Program-made: the position numbers and the translations under genes
The notes under the pieces: model-generated
Told to the model about the DNA's origin: nothing
The model's database searches: none
Seen by the model: the letters and a program-made list of their open reading frames with translations, nothing else
Assembly: GCA_964017235.1 (NCBI GenBank)
Contig: OZ024933.1
Location: 63,284,255-63,348,254, forward strand
Origin: Sabellastarte sp. h YS-2021
Taxonomy: Eukaryota; Annelida; Polychaeta; Sabellida; Sabellidae
Length of the DNA stretch: 64,000 nucleotides
Reading direction: 5' to 3'
In this document: in pieces, positions 49,201 through 54,478 of the stretch
How positions within the stretch are numbered: the stretch's first letter is position 1
Layout of the letters: each line of letters opens with the position of its first letter

Positions 49201-51129
49201 TCAGTTTTTTAACTGATCTGGAATGGATTACTGAGCTTACCTATTCCCCAACAATCAAAAGTATAGAAAAAAATGTTGCGTGTTTGGCATTAGTTGTTGT
49301 TAAAACACTAGCAAAATCAGACCCTTCTCCAAACAAACACAGTTTTAAGAATTTAGAAACTGTATTCTTTAACTTTATTGAGGATGGTAAACCAGATAAG
49401 GTCAAGAGGACAACTATACAAAATAAAACCAAGATGGGGGGTCTAATTTTTTTAGTGCTCTCAAAACAACATGGTTACATAGGATATTCATTTATAGTAA
49501 TGCCCCTTGGGTCAATTTGTCTTTCTACAATGTAGGACCTATAGATAAACTTTTCAAGCTTGGACCAGAAAATATAAATAAATTTGCAAATAAAACACAC
49601 AAATTTTGGGTAAGAGTCCTTCACTCCTGGAGGAGAGTTATGATCAATATATCAATTTCAGACACACAGAATGCCTTAAGTGAAACTCTTTGGCTAAATC
49701 CTAGGATTTCAAAAGCCCATCTCTTGCTTCCAAACTGGAATAGAAAAGGGATCAACCTACCAGCTGATCTAATTCATGCAAATGGAGACTTCATGACAGA
49801 AAGAATTTAAAACCATAAGTGCCATATAGAAACAAACTTTTTAGAATACGACAGTTATTACATGTGTGAGTGCTTACCTCAGTAAATTGTAAATTACTTC
49901 CAATGTCTACCCAAAGCCTAATATTCCTAATCACATAAGCCTACTCCTAAAATCCAAGAATGGCAGCAAAGACTTATACAGAATAATGAACAATTCCTGT
50001 AGCGATGCCAAACAAAGCTTGTTTGGGAACAAACTCTTCTGATAAAATTATCAGATAAAACATGGAAAAATTTTATGAATTCATGCTTCAATACTGTGAA
50101 AAATAATGACCTTATATGAATGCAGTATCATATTATATACAGGATAATAGGAACAAAGGAATACCTTTATAAACTAAAATTAAGTAATGACTGTGTCTGC
50201 AGCTTATACAGTGACTATAATGACACCATTGCTCATCTTTTTGTCCACTGTGAAAAGGCAAAAACTTTCTGGGACAAACTTAAAACATATGTAAAATCAA
50301 GACTTAACTATGATAGTTGCATCTCTGCACCAAATACAATGTTTGGTCACCTCTCATATGGAGATCTGTTTATCCCACTAAATACAATATATATGCCTGT
50401 TAATATATATATTTTTGAGTGTGCATGATCAAGATCCAGACTCACTATTGAACACTTCTGTAACTATGTGAGCACAATATATTTTGAGCAAGAGTATGTT
50501 GCTAAGCTGGAATTTAGACAAAGTAAGTTTTTAAAAATGTGGTGTAACTTTACTAACCTGTTTTCAAATTCTTCTGTTGTAATTAATGACAATCAAATGT
50601 AGCTGATCACTATTCATTTTATGCTGTACATAGTTTGCTTTTGTCATATTGAACTGTCATTGTGTCTGTATCTGTACTGTCATTGTATTTGTATATCACA
50701 AACAAAAAAAAAAGAAGAAAAGTCAACAAGGTAGGTGTTTAATTCCACGTGGCTTGATATTCCTCGTGTGACTTGACACCTTTAGCTATTGAGAGGTAAA
50801 ACATTTAGAATATGACCTTTGTAAATCTAATAATTCACAGAAATTATGAGAATTTTTGCAACATTTTCTATCATTTATCTTGGATTTTTTTGGAAGCCAT
50901 TTCTTTCTGACAAAGATTCTAAATAAAGAATTATTTTAAAAATAAGAATATTTGAAGCTTCTTACCTTCTTGTGAAGAAACGCTGGTGTTCAGCTATGTG
51001 TTTGATTCCATGAAATGTGGTGTCCTCACAATAGTCACTGAGAATCTTCACCCATCTCGGGGTTTGGCCCTCCTTTTTCTTTTGAGGAAGTTTAGTATTC
51101 CCCACATCACTTATATCAGAAAAATACAT
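1..51129 (-). CDS. DEG/ENaC-family sodium channel, gene A (3' end outside window)
   Basis: Nine minus-strand exons (51129-50966, 44022-43855, 21047-20889, 19770-19646, 19137-18956, 18366-18210, 7952-7896, 6355-6217, 1217-1) join in one open frame with GT..AG introns and give about 789 residues before the left edge. The family forms trimeric, usually amiloride-sensitive sodium channels of the plasma membrane with two membrane segments and a large Cys-rich ectodomain. Visible hallmarks are the HG gating motif (His40-Gly41), TM1 at about residues 56-81, FPAVTICN (99-106), the CGCRDFYMP thumb motif in exon 6 and CPVPC in exon 8. The ectodomain then runs into an unusual long helical segment in exon 9. 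TM2 must lie off the left edge. The gating ligand (proton, peptide, mechanical force) cannot be told. No frameshift or stop was found in the exons, so the gene looks functional. Confidence 0.9.
2441..2557 (+). pseudogene. 5S rRNA-like sequence (pseudogene or 5S-derived SINE head)
   Basis: About 117 bp resembles 5S rRNA. Box A is GAAGTTAAGC (2479-2488), followed by a degenerate intermediate element and box C TTGGATGGGTGACTGCCT (2510-2527), which is nearly canonical. The 5' part (TGTGGCATACACC) resembles the GGCCATACCACC start of animal 5S. The arms are too diverged for a functional gene. The spacing of the internal promoter boxes is kept, so it could be the head of a SINE3-type (5S-derived) retroposon. 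Confidence 0.6.
3750..4815 (+). mobile_element. DIRS-like retrotransposon fragment (RT-RNase H end and tyrosine recombinase)
   Basis: This is a decayed coding region with frameshifts. At 4212-4330 one frame reads [20 protein letters not shown]. After a frame change, 4345-4500 reads [20 protein letters not shown] and [15 protein letters not shown], which match the C-terminal tyrosine recombinase of DIRS elements by recollection of the family: H-x-x-R in AHDIR and H in ACHW. The catalytic Tyr position (F-Y-L-K-D-V in relatives) reads F-C-L-K-D-V here. The frame resumes after the nested SINE (HLG..PGVV). Near 3850-3920 there is a weak match to the RNase H end of DIRS. Possible older remnants extend back to about 2780, but I cannot support them. 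Confidence 0.6.
4525..4764 (+). mobile_element. tRNA-derived SINE, copy 1
   Basis: The tRNA-like head has A box TGGCAGAGTGGT (4535-4546) and B box GGTTCGATCCC (4577-4587). TCTCGCCTCCCAC in the anticodon arm resembles tRNA-Gly(CCC). A roughly 160-bp body follows, with an A-rich tail AAATAAATCAAAATAAA. It is flanked by a 12-bp target duplication, CCTGGGTCTAGG (4510-4521) and CCTGGGTCCAGG (4765-4776), 11 of 12 matching. It interrupts the DIRS-like recombinase. Confidence 0.88.
6217..6355 (-). CDS. Gene A exon 8: CPVPC / palm segment
   Basis: The exon is 139 bp, phase 1 in and 2 out, with donor AA|GTAAG. It encodes [20 protein letters not shown], the family's 'CxxPC....Y...S' motif, then a Ser/Asn-rich tail with [12 protein letters not shown]. 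It differs from gene B exon 8 at only 4 of 47 residues. Confidence 0.93.
6356..7895 (-). other. Gene A intron 7
   Basis: About 1.5 kb of AT-rich sequence with no coding signal or repeat boundary that I can recognise. The matching gene B intron is only 385 bp. Confidence 0.75.
7896..7952 (-). CDS. Gene A exon 7: short thumb exon
   Basis: This 57-bp exon (phase 1/1) encodes [18 protein letters not shown]. It corresponds to the ASIC segment with 'C-x-x-x-x-x-x-x-C' after the thumb motif. It matches gene B exon 7 in length and phase, at 16 of 19 residues. Confidence 0.88.
   Translation of the reverse strand, partial: VSQLFVIWGHMKHVCFLP
8405..8540 (+). mobile_element. LINE 3' coding tail (fragment)
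   Basis: One frame reads [20 protein letters not shown] and, after a short gap, a Phe/Lys/Leu-rich end. This matches the extreme C-terminus of CR1/L2-like or Jockey-like LINE ORF2 proteins ('APxxWNxLPxxxR...FKxxLKxxLF'). It is 5' truncated; the rest of the element is absent. Confidence 0.55.
11640..12612 (+). pseudogene. Harbinger (HARBI1-like) transposase, frameshifted
   Basis: The product is a DDE nuclease that cuts and pastes the element. The protein starts in a region like [20 protein letters not shown] (typical N-terminal helix bundle). It carries the first catalytic Asp in VGAIDRKHI, the second in [13 protein letters not shown] and the final Glu in [20 protein letters not shown]. At least two to three frame changes separate these blocks (about 12125, 12220 and 12310), with a stop at 12126-12128. 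No better start than about 11640 can be fixed. All three acidic residues survive despite the breaks. Confidence 0.85.
13480..14628 (-). pseudogene. MADF-domain protein of the Harbinger element, frameshifted
   Basis: From ATG at 14628 the protein starts [20 protein letters not shown], a MADF-type (Myb/SANT-like) domain, followed by conserved Trp/Lys-rich helices. Such proteins accompany Harbinger transposases and bring them to DNA and into the nucleus. After one or more frame changes the C-terminal region (14181-13783) has a [20 protein letters not shown] helix and a Gln/His/Ser-rich tail. A further minus-strand open frame just upstream (about 14945-14643) is basic, then Glu/Arg-rich and coiled-coil-like, and may be an N-terminal part in another frame. 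Confidence 0.7.
16398..17243. mobile_element. Non-autonomous DNA transposon (MITE-like), 846 bp
   Basis: It is bounded by 12-bp inverted repeats CCCAGCAGGCAC (16398-16409) and GTGCCTGCTGGG (17232-17243). The interior is built of many short related motifs around TTGAAATCAGGTTG and CAACCTAATTTCAACCTG on both strands, plus a palindrome near 16635-16672 (ATGTCACGTGTGACAT). No coding capacity. No clear target duplication was found, so the superfamily is open. Confidence 0.7.
17300..17610. repeat. Diverged minisatellite, unit about 32-40 bp
   Basis: About eight imperfect copies of a unit centred on GATGTGCAAATAGTGTATAT followed by TTACATACAAT. Copies differ by substitutions and small indels, which points to an old array. 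Non-coding. Confidence 0.75.
18210..18366 (-). CDS. Gene A exon 6: Cys-rich thumb segment
   Basis: The exon is 157 bp, phase 0 in and 1 out. It encodes [12 protein letters not shown], then [21 protein letters not shown] followed by RDFYMP. The spacing of cysteines and the final C-G-C-R-D-x-x-M-P block are the thumb-domain signature of DEG/ENaC channels and pin the family assignment. Confidence 0.95.
18956..19137 (-). CDS. Gene A exon 5: palm/beta-ball segment
   Basis: The exon is 182 bp, phase 1 in and 0 out, with donor GAG|GTAGAC. It encodes a conserved block that includes [28 protein letters not shown] and a V-x-x-G-x-x-V-x-x-G pattern. This matches the family segment 'GLKvllHdQ..P..i...G..v..G'. 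The open frame continues beyond both splice sites by chance, but the acceptor at 19139-19138 and the phase fit define the exon. Confidence 0.92.
19646..19770 (-). CDS. Gene A exon 4: ectodomain with GMCYTFN motif
   Basis: The exon is 125 bp, phase 2 in and 1 out, with donor G|GTAAG. It encodes [12 protein letters not shown] followed by [12 protein letters not shown]. The 'YGxCYTFN' motif with upstream paired cysteines is a standard DEG/ENaC ectodomain signature (compare G-x-C-Y-T-F-N in ASICs). Confidence 0.92.
20889..21047 (-). CDS. Gene A exon 3: finger-region ectodomain
   Basis: The exon is 159 bp, phase 2/2, with donor AG|GTGGGT. It encodes [10 protein letters not shown], a sequon NST, and a C-terminal [16 protein letters not shown]. 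In DEG/ENaC channels this segment belongs to the finger domain and is poorly conserved. The assignment rests on position, splice sites and phase fit to exons 2 and 4. Confidence 0.78.
21465..22071. mobile_element. Non-autonomous DNA transposon with 18-bp TIRs, about 607 bp
   Basis: The left end TATGCCCCTGTTCCACCA (21465-21482) is the inverse of the right end TGGTGGAACAAGGGCATA (22054-22071) with one mismatch. The interior is GC-richer than its surroundings and rich in repeated CCTCAGG and CTGGGACTAA motifs. Flanks end in TA. No protein is encoded. It lies in gene A intron 2. Confidence 0.72.
23098..23326. mobile_element. MITE with long (about 45-bp) inverted repeats, 229 bp
   Basis: The left arm begins TAGAGTAAGAAATCTAAAAT and contains two copies of AAATTCGCCAC; the right arm (23281-23326) is its near-perfect inverse. 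The TIRs therefore each hold an internal direct repeat. The central 140 bp is AT-rich. Flanking TA is consistent with a TA-targeting (Tc1/mariner-like) origin. Confidence 0.82.
24199..25062 (-). pseudogene. C2H2 zinc-finger protein fragment, frameshifted
   Basis: In one minus-strand frame there are two C2H2 fingers: [20 protein letters not shown] with the final H, and [20 protein letters not shown] with CH. A Ser/Pro/Asp-rich stretch follows (to 24722). A frame change leads to [15 protein letters not shown] and further to a last frame ending [17 protein letters not shown] (24199). Stops separate the frames, and a stop precedes the first finger, so this is a relic. It may be a captured host gene or an accessory ORF of a transposon; I cannot decide. 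The next feature in sense direction upstream is the Penelope-like endonuclease end (25296). Confidence 0.5.
25296..26613 (-). mobile_element. Penelope-like element, 3' half (RT end and GIY-YIG endonuclease)
   Basis: The RT portion reads [20 protein letters not shown] and [13 protein letters not shown] (motifs B and C of Penelope RT). After frame changes the linker and the GIY-YIG nuclease follow: [20 protein letters not shown] then [14 protein letters not shown] (about 25720-25600). GIY-YIG fused to this RT type is diagnostic for endonuclease-bearing Penelope elements. Several stops and frameshifts make it dead. Its 5' half continues at 31288-31783, separated by the Gypsy insertion. Confidence 0.88.
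26619..26740 (-). repeat. 3' LTR of Gypsy element
   Basis: 122 bp, identical to the 5' LTR except for one C/T difference (at 26689 against 31231 by eye). It is preceded in element orientation by a polypurine tract. Confidence 0.93.
26741..26751 (-). promoter_or_regulatory. Gypsy polypurine tract
   Basis: TGGGGGGAAGA lies directly before the 3' LTR in element orientation, where second-strand priming takes place. Confidence 0.8.
27032..30880 (-). CDS. Gypsy Gag-Pol polyprotein, two internal stops
   Basis: One continuous frame from ATG at 30880 to TAA at 27034-27032, broken only by TAA at 30370-30368 and TGA at 29080-29078. Gag (30880-30370) is followed by two Cys/His knuckles (about 30260-30160). 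The protease has [11 protein letters not shown] has [10 protein letters not shown] and a catalytic box reading VDVDD instead of the usual Y-x-D-D form. RNase H starts near [11 protein letters not shown]. The integrase has its HHCC zinc site (GHQGVN..CELCQ) and the D, D, E blocks ([25 protein letters not shown]). Gag and Pol appear to be one frame without a shift. The second stop falls soon after the RT thumb region, so no full Pol can be made. Confidence 0.93.
31149..31160 (-). promoter_or_regulatory. Gypsy primer-binding site
   Basis: TGGTGTCAGAAG directly follows the 5' LTR. It begins with the TGG complement of a tRNA CCA end; TGGTGTCAG is the usual complement of a tRNA-Leu 3' end. Confidence 0.75.
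31161..31282 (-). repeat. 5' LTR of Gypsy element
   Basis: 122 bp; in element orientation it starts TGTCGGGATATAAAAATG and ends CATAGCCTGACA. A TATAAAA motif close to the start could act as promoter. It is very short for an LTR. Confidence 0.93.
31288..31783 (-). mobile_element. Penelope-like element, 5' half of RT
   Basis: The frame reads [20 protein letters not shown], then [20 protein letters not shown] and [20 protein letters not shown], typical N-terminal blocks of Penelope RT. It breaks at 31470-31460 by frameshift. Removing the Gypsy element and one TGGAG copy places this part directly upstream of the RT block at 26613. Its upstream end abuts an inverted Penelope fragment at about 31784. 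Confidence 0.85.
31784..31870 (+). mobile_element. Penelope RT fragment in opposite orientation
   Basis: The plus strand reads [20 protein letters not shown] then WTHD, the RT catalytic-motif region, close to [20 protein letters not shown] of the minus-strand copy. Only about 90 bp is recognisable. It forms a head-to-head junction with the minus-strand element. Confidence 0.7.
32989..33312 (+). repeat. 18-bp tandem repeat encoding a hexapeptide
   Basis: About 16 imperfect copies of ATCTCATATCAAATACTG. In one plus frame, from 32926, they read as repeats of S-N-T-D-L-I. Later copies lose or gain bases, so the frame closes at 33207. It directly precedes the coiled-coil region of the LINE ORF1, so it could be a 5' UTR array or an N-terminal repeat. 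Confidence 0.85.
33305..34311 (+). CDS. LINE ORF1-like protein with C-terminal NADAR domain (frameshifted)
   Basis: Order: a coiled coil (33305-33455, [20 protein letters not shown] and following Lys/Leu heptads); an RRM-like L1 ORF1 core after a frame change ([33 protein letters not shown]); a further frame ([20 protein letters not shown] to 33811); then an intact 174-codon frame 33790-34311. The last is a NADAR/YbiA-type domain (DUF1768) with [25 protein letters not shown] and [13 protein letters not shown] then [14 protein letters not shown]. The last two match the family's E-x-x-x-x-x-x-K and W-x-G-x-N-x-L-G-K-x-L-M core. Known NADAR proteins hydrolyse N-glycosidic bonds, including ADP-ribose on guanine. 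The L1 core suggests nucleic-acid chaperone function. The upstream half is broken by at least two frame changes; NADAR itself is open. Confidence 0.8.
34501..34782. repeat. Tandem duplication, two units of about 131 bp, period 150 bp
   Basis: 34501-34631 and 34651-34782 both start TGAAGGAATATAATAAATA and end GTTGTTATTACTGATTAAA. Non-coding and AT-rich, just after the NADAR frame. Confidence 0.85.
34783..36100. other. AT-rich non-coding stretch with weak long-period repeats
   Basis: Similar blocks recur about 330-370 bp apart: TAAATGCAGACTTTAA (near 34858) and TAAATATAGACTTTAA (near 35190); CTTGATTTCTAA..CAGGACACCA and CTTGATCCTTAC..CAGGACACCA (near 35005 and 35380). No coding signal. It may be the long 3' UTR or inter-ORF region of the LINE. 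Confidence 0.45.
36111..36443 (+). other. Unrecognised open reading frame of 110 codons
   Basis: Begins [20 protein letters not shown] and is Ser/Thr-rich, with a basic patch [14 protein letters not shown] that looks like a nuclear localisation signal. It ends at a stop where a Penelope fragment begins. It could be an N-terminal piece of a LINE ORF1, which often starts with such a low-complexity basic region. No domain recognised. Confidence 0.35.
36438..36760 (+). mobile_element. Penelope GIY-YIG endonuclease fragment
   Basis: The plus frame reads [20 protein letters not shown] then [14 protein letters not shown], closely matching the minus-strand element at 25720-25600. This is a 5'-truncated second copy with about 100 residues open to 36750. 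The Tyr-Ile of QYIGET is Tyr-Lys here. Confidence 0.82.
37026..40680 (+). pseudogene. L1/Tx1-like LINE ORF2 (endonuclease and reverse transcriptase), decayed
   Basis: The APE-type endonuclease starts at 37026 ([22 protein letters not shown], later LVNLYAP, IIGGDLN and, in a third frame, SDHSLL near 37720). RT follows: [17 protein letters not shown] (38440), [16 protein letters not shown] (38815), [14 protein letters not shown] (38995) and the catalytic box [11 protein letters not shown] (about 39120), then [13 protein letters not shown]-terminal C-x2-C-x6-H-x4-C knuckle ([17 protein letters not shown]) lies after the stop at 40288. At least six frame changes or stops occur. The domain order and knuckle fit the L1/Tx1 group. 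It probably belongs with the ORF1 at 33305-34311. Confidence 0.9.
40841..40912 (+). repeat. Second block of the 18-bp repeat
   Basis: About four copies of the same CTCATATGAAATACTGAT-type unit found at 32989-33312, here about 160 bp past the LINE ORF2 end. The two blocks bracket the LINE. Confidence 0.75.
43855..44022 (-). CDS. Gene A exon 2: TM1 and start of ectodomain
   Basis: The exon is 168 bp, phase 2 at both ends, with acceptor CAG and donor AG|GTAGG. It begins with a hydrophobic helix ([18 protein letters not shown]), the first membrane segment, and ends with [12 protein letters not shown], the signature found just after TM1 in all DEG/ENaC families. One N-glycosylation sequon (NES, about residue 94) lies between them. 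Confidence 0.93.
44499..44558. repeat. GGT microsatellite joined to a 29-base poly-G tract
   Basis: (GGT)n at 44503-44530 runs into uninterrupted G at 44530-44558 on the plus strand; the gene A transcript strand carries the C-rich complement. It lies about 480 bp upstream of gene A exon 2. Sequence length here may be unreliable. Confidence 0.9.
45576..45766 (+). repeat. Dispersed-repeat-like segment
   Basis: Contains CCGCCAAGGAAGCTATGTAA, CTGTTTGTTTGTCAGTTTGC, then AACTCGAAAATTTGTGGACC and TGGTGGAGGTCTGCACTGTC. I recall this pattern of blocks as a non-coding repeat common in animal genomes, but this is from memory. No ends or target duplication were identified. Confidence 0.4.
46022..46223 (-). 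mobile_element. tRNA-derived SINE, copy 2
   Basis: The complement of 46223-46022 matches SINE copy 1 across the tRNA-like head (A box TGGCAGAGTGGT; B box GGTTCGATCCC inside a better paired T arm GGGGTTCGATCCCC at 46174-46161) and the body to CAACTACCCGTCGTGATA. The A-rich tail is missing or replaced after about 46035. The more regular T arm suggests it is less decayed than copy 1. Confidence 0.87.
47118..47835 (+). mobile_element. LINE RT fragment with YVDD box
   Basis: One frame reads [20 protein letters not shown]; after a frame change [20 protein letters not shown] and [17 protein letters not shown] follow (47235-47345). Farther on, after the poly-C run (47506-47523), [14 protein letters not shown] and LWNRLMQL blocks of the LINE C-terminal region can be read. 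Y-V-D-D and the downstream blocks fit CR1/RTE/Jockey-type LINEs rather than L1. Confidence 0.72.
48240..50720 (+). mobile_element. L1/Tx1-like LINE fragment, second family member
   Basis: Endonuclease end ([21 protein letters not shown], 48355-48450), then a deletion to [15 protein letters not shown]-like block (48645-48690), [11 protein letters not shown]-like remnant (48750) and [13 protein letters not shown] (about 48985), where the second Asp of the catalytic FADD is Asn. The C-terminal knuckle [20 protein letters not shown] (about 50190-50250) and the A-rich end (50703-50720) close it. Several frame changes; dead copy. Confidence 0.85.
50966..51129 (-). CDS. Gene A exon 1: N-terminal cytoplasmic domain, start codon
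   Basis: The ATG at 51129-51127 has A at -3, and an in-frame TGA lies just upstream (51135-51133), which fixes the start. The exon encodes 54 residues plus two bases of an Arg codon and ends AG|GTAAG. It carries TTFHGIKHI; the HG pair is the conserved cytoplasmic gating motif of DEG/ENaC channels (ASICs have a TxHG version). A Lys-rich stretch (residues 17-19) precedes it. Any upstream untranslated exon was not identified. Confidence 0.88.
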
Positions 51130-52458
51130 GGTATCACCACCCTAAGACTTATTTAGTCACACTAATGTATCTTCTGAAGTTATATCTGTGTTGTAGAGAC
51201 AGTCCCTAAATGTTAGGGTTGCAATACTTGCTTCAAAATCTCTGTCTTTTCAAAGAGTAGTTCAAAACAAGAGAAACTTTTGCCATCTCATTGCTCCAGT
51301 AAAGTGGTATAGATCCAGGGTGGCAATTCAGCAGAATTTGAACAATTGGTTATTTGATTTGTAAATACTGTAACACAAGATAATTATTGACATATCTATT
51401 GCAGTGGTGTATATCCCAAAAATAACACATTTGGGCAAGTGTGCTTTCTAAAATATGACTATTACACTGGCTTTATAGTAATGAATGTAGAAACATGTTC
51501 CAAAGGGATATACAGATAATTTTACTATCCCCTCCTGTAACCTAATCTATATGAGAAATAACCAATTAATGCAAAGCATTTAGACATTTATGTGGGTCAT
51601 GGATCAGCTGATATGGGGATTTTCACATTATTGATCATTACACCAAGGGGTTTGTGGTGGCATTGTTACAACTAGTATGCCACAAGTTACATAACAGGAG
51701 ACGTGTATTCAGGAAGTATAACTGGTATTTGTTATACCATGTTATGGGGGTGGGGGTGGGGGGTAGGGGACAATAGACAGTAGGTAACAGCAATAAAAAC
51801 TACTATATACAAAAAATCAATCTGTTTGAGAAGACAGAAGAAACTTCTTCCAGATACTTTCATTCGAAGGAGTTCTTTTTTGCTACTTGCAACTATTTGG
51901 ACCTTTAGGTTATAGCTTTCAGATGTTGAGCAGTTCAATCTTTCTCACAAACAATATTTTTACTGATCTAGTTAATAGCAATGTATTACCATATCCAAAA
52001 ACAATTGGAACCCCTTTGGATTTTCACAAAAATATATTGCTCCAAGCCGCAACTTGACACAACTTGGACACCAAAAAATATTTTTGCTTGTTTTAAGTGC
52101 AACTTCATGGATTTCTTTTAAAGCACACTTAGAATGTCATTCTATTGTTAAAAGATTGAATTATTTTTAGGTAATGCACACTTTTTGTTCAAATTTATAG
52201 ACACCTAAAACAGTCAAATGTTTTTTTTTTTGCCTGGACCATGAGAAAAAATGTTATAAATCGAAAACATGACCTATTCAATGTACTGAAAGCAACGTTA
52301 AAATCCAAATAAATAAATAAATCGGTAAATAAATAAATTTGAAATAACTACTGGTTATTGGCAATTACTAGTTCTACTGAATAAAACAAGATGCATTTGA
52401 GGTGCCCATTCTCTAGTCCAGTGTATTAAATATTAGGGGATTAATATTTGGCACAGTA

Positions 52459-53379
52459 GAGGTTTAGTGTTACGTTTTTGTTATCAAAACCTAAACCCAA
52501 ACTTATTTACGTCAGCAGTAGATGTGTATCAGGTGATTTTTAGCGTTTTTAGAGTTTATTAGAGAGGTTTAGTGTTACGTTTTGGGTGTCAAAACGTAAA
52601 CGCAAACTTATTTACGTCAGCAGTAGGTGTGTATCAGGTGACTTTTAGTGTTTTTTGAGTTTATTAGGTTACGTTTTATACGTAAAGGGTGACCTCCTTA
52701 CGTTCACTCACCCCTATCTATTTTATTAAAAAACTACATGATACAAATAAATATGTTACAGCCCCACAGTCAGATAAATATGTACATCATATTTTAGTAA
52801 AGTTTCAGTTCACAATATTTTGCGATATACATACAAGAGGCATATTTACAAAGCGGGCTTGTTTTGTAGTACATCAAAGAAATTACATCGACCTTCATTC
52901 CTTTGTATTGACGTATTGCTAAACCCTAATATAAACACATCCACTTGAAACGTAACTTATCTCTTACGGAAATTATTTAATGTTACGTGCCTTTTCAAAC
53001 GTAGTACTAAACCTCTCTAATTATGTTACGTTTTATACGTAAAGGATGACTTCCTTACGTTCACTCACCCCTATCTATTTTATTTAAAAACTACACACTA
53101 CAAATAAATATGACACAACCCCATAGGCAGATAAATATGTACACCATGTTTTGGCCAGGTTTCAGTTCACCATATTTTCCCATATGAATACCAGATGTCT
53201 GTTTACAAACGATACTTCTTTTTTATCACATCAAATAAACTACGTTGACCTGCACTCATCCATATGGACGTATTGCTAAACTCTTATTTGACAAATGTAT
53301 CCTCTTCAAACTTAACGTATCTCTTACGGAAATTATTTTACGTTAGGTAGCTGTGAAACGCATCACTAAACCTCTCTAA
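52459..53379. mobile_element. Composite MITE with duplicated left and right parts
   Basis: A 15-bp terminal repeat TTAGAGAGGTTTAGT (52559-52573) is inverted at 53006-53020 and again at 53365-53379 (ACTAAACCTCTCTAA). The left 105-bp part occurs twice in tandem (from 52460 and 52565), and the right 357-bp part occurs twice (from 52668 and 53025). TTA flanks 52559-53020 on both sides. No protein; short palindromes such as TTACGTTTTATACGTAA lie inside. Confidence 0.8.
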
Positions 53380-53705
53380 TAATAAAAAGGATAACACACC
53401 TATTATTTGAGGTATTAACATTGAAAATATATGAAATACTCTCTGTGTTATTAAGGTTCAAAGTCAAAAATTCACCAAAATTAGACCCATAAACTGATTC
53501 ACACTTCTACCAAAAACGAATTTATTACATGGGCCAATATACAAAGGCCACTAACCAAGTATATTGAGATGTAGGTTAATTGGTTTGACACAAGTTTTTT
53601 AAACAATTCAATAATGGTGTATTATTTCGGGGAGGGGGGGGGAGGGTGCATCCAAAAATTTGTGAGCTTTAAGTTAAGTAAAGTAGAATCTATTTACAAA
53701 TGTTC

Positions 53706-53783
53706 CTCACTGGGAAAATTATGCACACTATTACTCGACCCCTTTTGGGGTCTGGTATGGTGTGCATCGTTTTCCCAGTAAGA
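53706..53783. other. 78-bp imperfect hairpin
   Basis: Arms of about 37 bases (53706-53742 and 53747-53783) pair with a handful of mismatches around a TTTT loop set in CCCC/GGGG. The outer arm is CTCACTGGGAAAA against TTTTCCCAGTAAG. No T run or gene context suggests a terminator; it may be a tiny palindromic MITE. Confidence 0.7.
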
Positions 53784-54376
53784 AACAACAAACCTTTTAG
53801 AGCGTTTTAAGGGGCGATAATATAATTTATACTAAAAGTCAGTGCCCCAACTTGGCACAATTTGCATACGGAAATTCCCGAAGCCAAGTAATTTGTACGC
53901 ATTGTCATTTTATCTACCTTACATGGTATGTAGAAAGACACGAGTGTGGGCGATAAAGAACAAGTGTTAATAAATATTCCATCTTCTGTTTTGTGCCTTG
54001 TTGAGATTTGTGCCATGATACGGCGTCAAGCAGTAAACTTTTTATTCTAGTCAATACAAATTTCAGGTTATTGTGCAGTGAATCATGGACGAAACATCAA
54101 CATTTAAATGCAAACGGGTAATAATTAAGTAATTCTTGAATATTTCATTATCCCTATGCACCATATACATATGCATTGCATGCGACAGACCCGAAATGTC
54201 CCATTGTATGTCTTGTATAATTTCCCCCCCCCCCCACCCACACACACACGCACACACTTAATACTTCTTAGTACGCACGATATGCCTCCCTCTATTCTGT
54301 CTATCATTTCTGGTACTTCCTGGAACTTTTTCCTTGCGTTTCTTTTGTCCTTCAGTGGCCCCCTATGATGTAGCCC

Positions 54377-54478
54377 ACCTTACTCAATGTGAACCCCCAC
54401 CTTACTCGATGTGAACCCCCACCTTACTCAATGTGAACCCCCACCTTACTCGATGTGAACCCCCACCTTACGTAAAGG
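54377..54478. repeat. 22-bp satellite, 4.5 copies
   Basis: Units ACCTTACTCAATGTGAACCC + CC alternate strictly between CAATG and CGATG, so the true unit is a 44-bp dimer. Tandem copies have no spacers. Confidence 0.9.

Larger units (their letters stand above)
44023..50965 (-). other. Gene A intron 1
   Basis: About 6.9 kb. It contains the GGT/poly-G tract, a dispersed-repeat-like segment (45576-45766), a SINE (46022-46223) and two LINE fragments (47118-47835 and 48240-50720). The stretch 44560-45570 shows nothing recognisable. Confidence 0.75.

Noticed and set aside
54377-54478. CRISPR-like direct repeats
   Set aside because: No spacers between the units, and the window is eukaryotic; a plain satellite.
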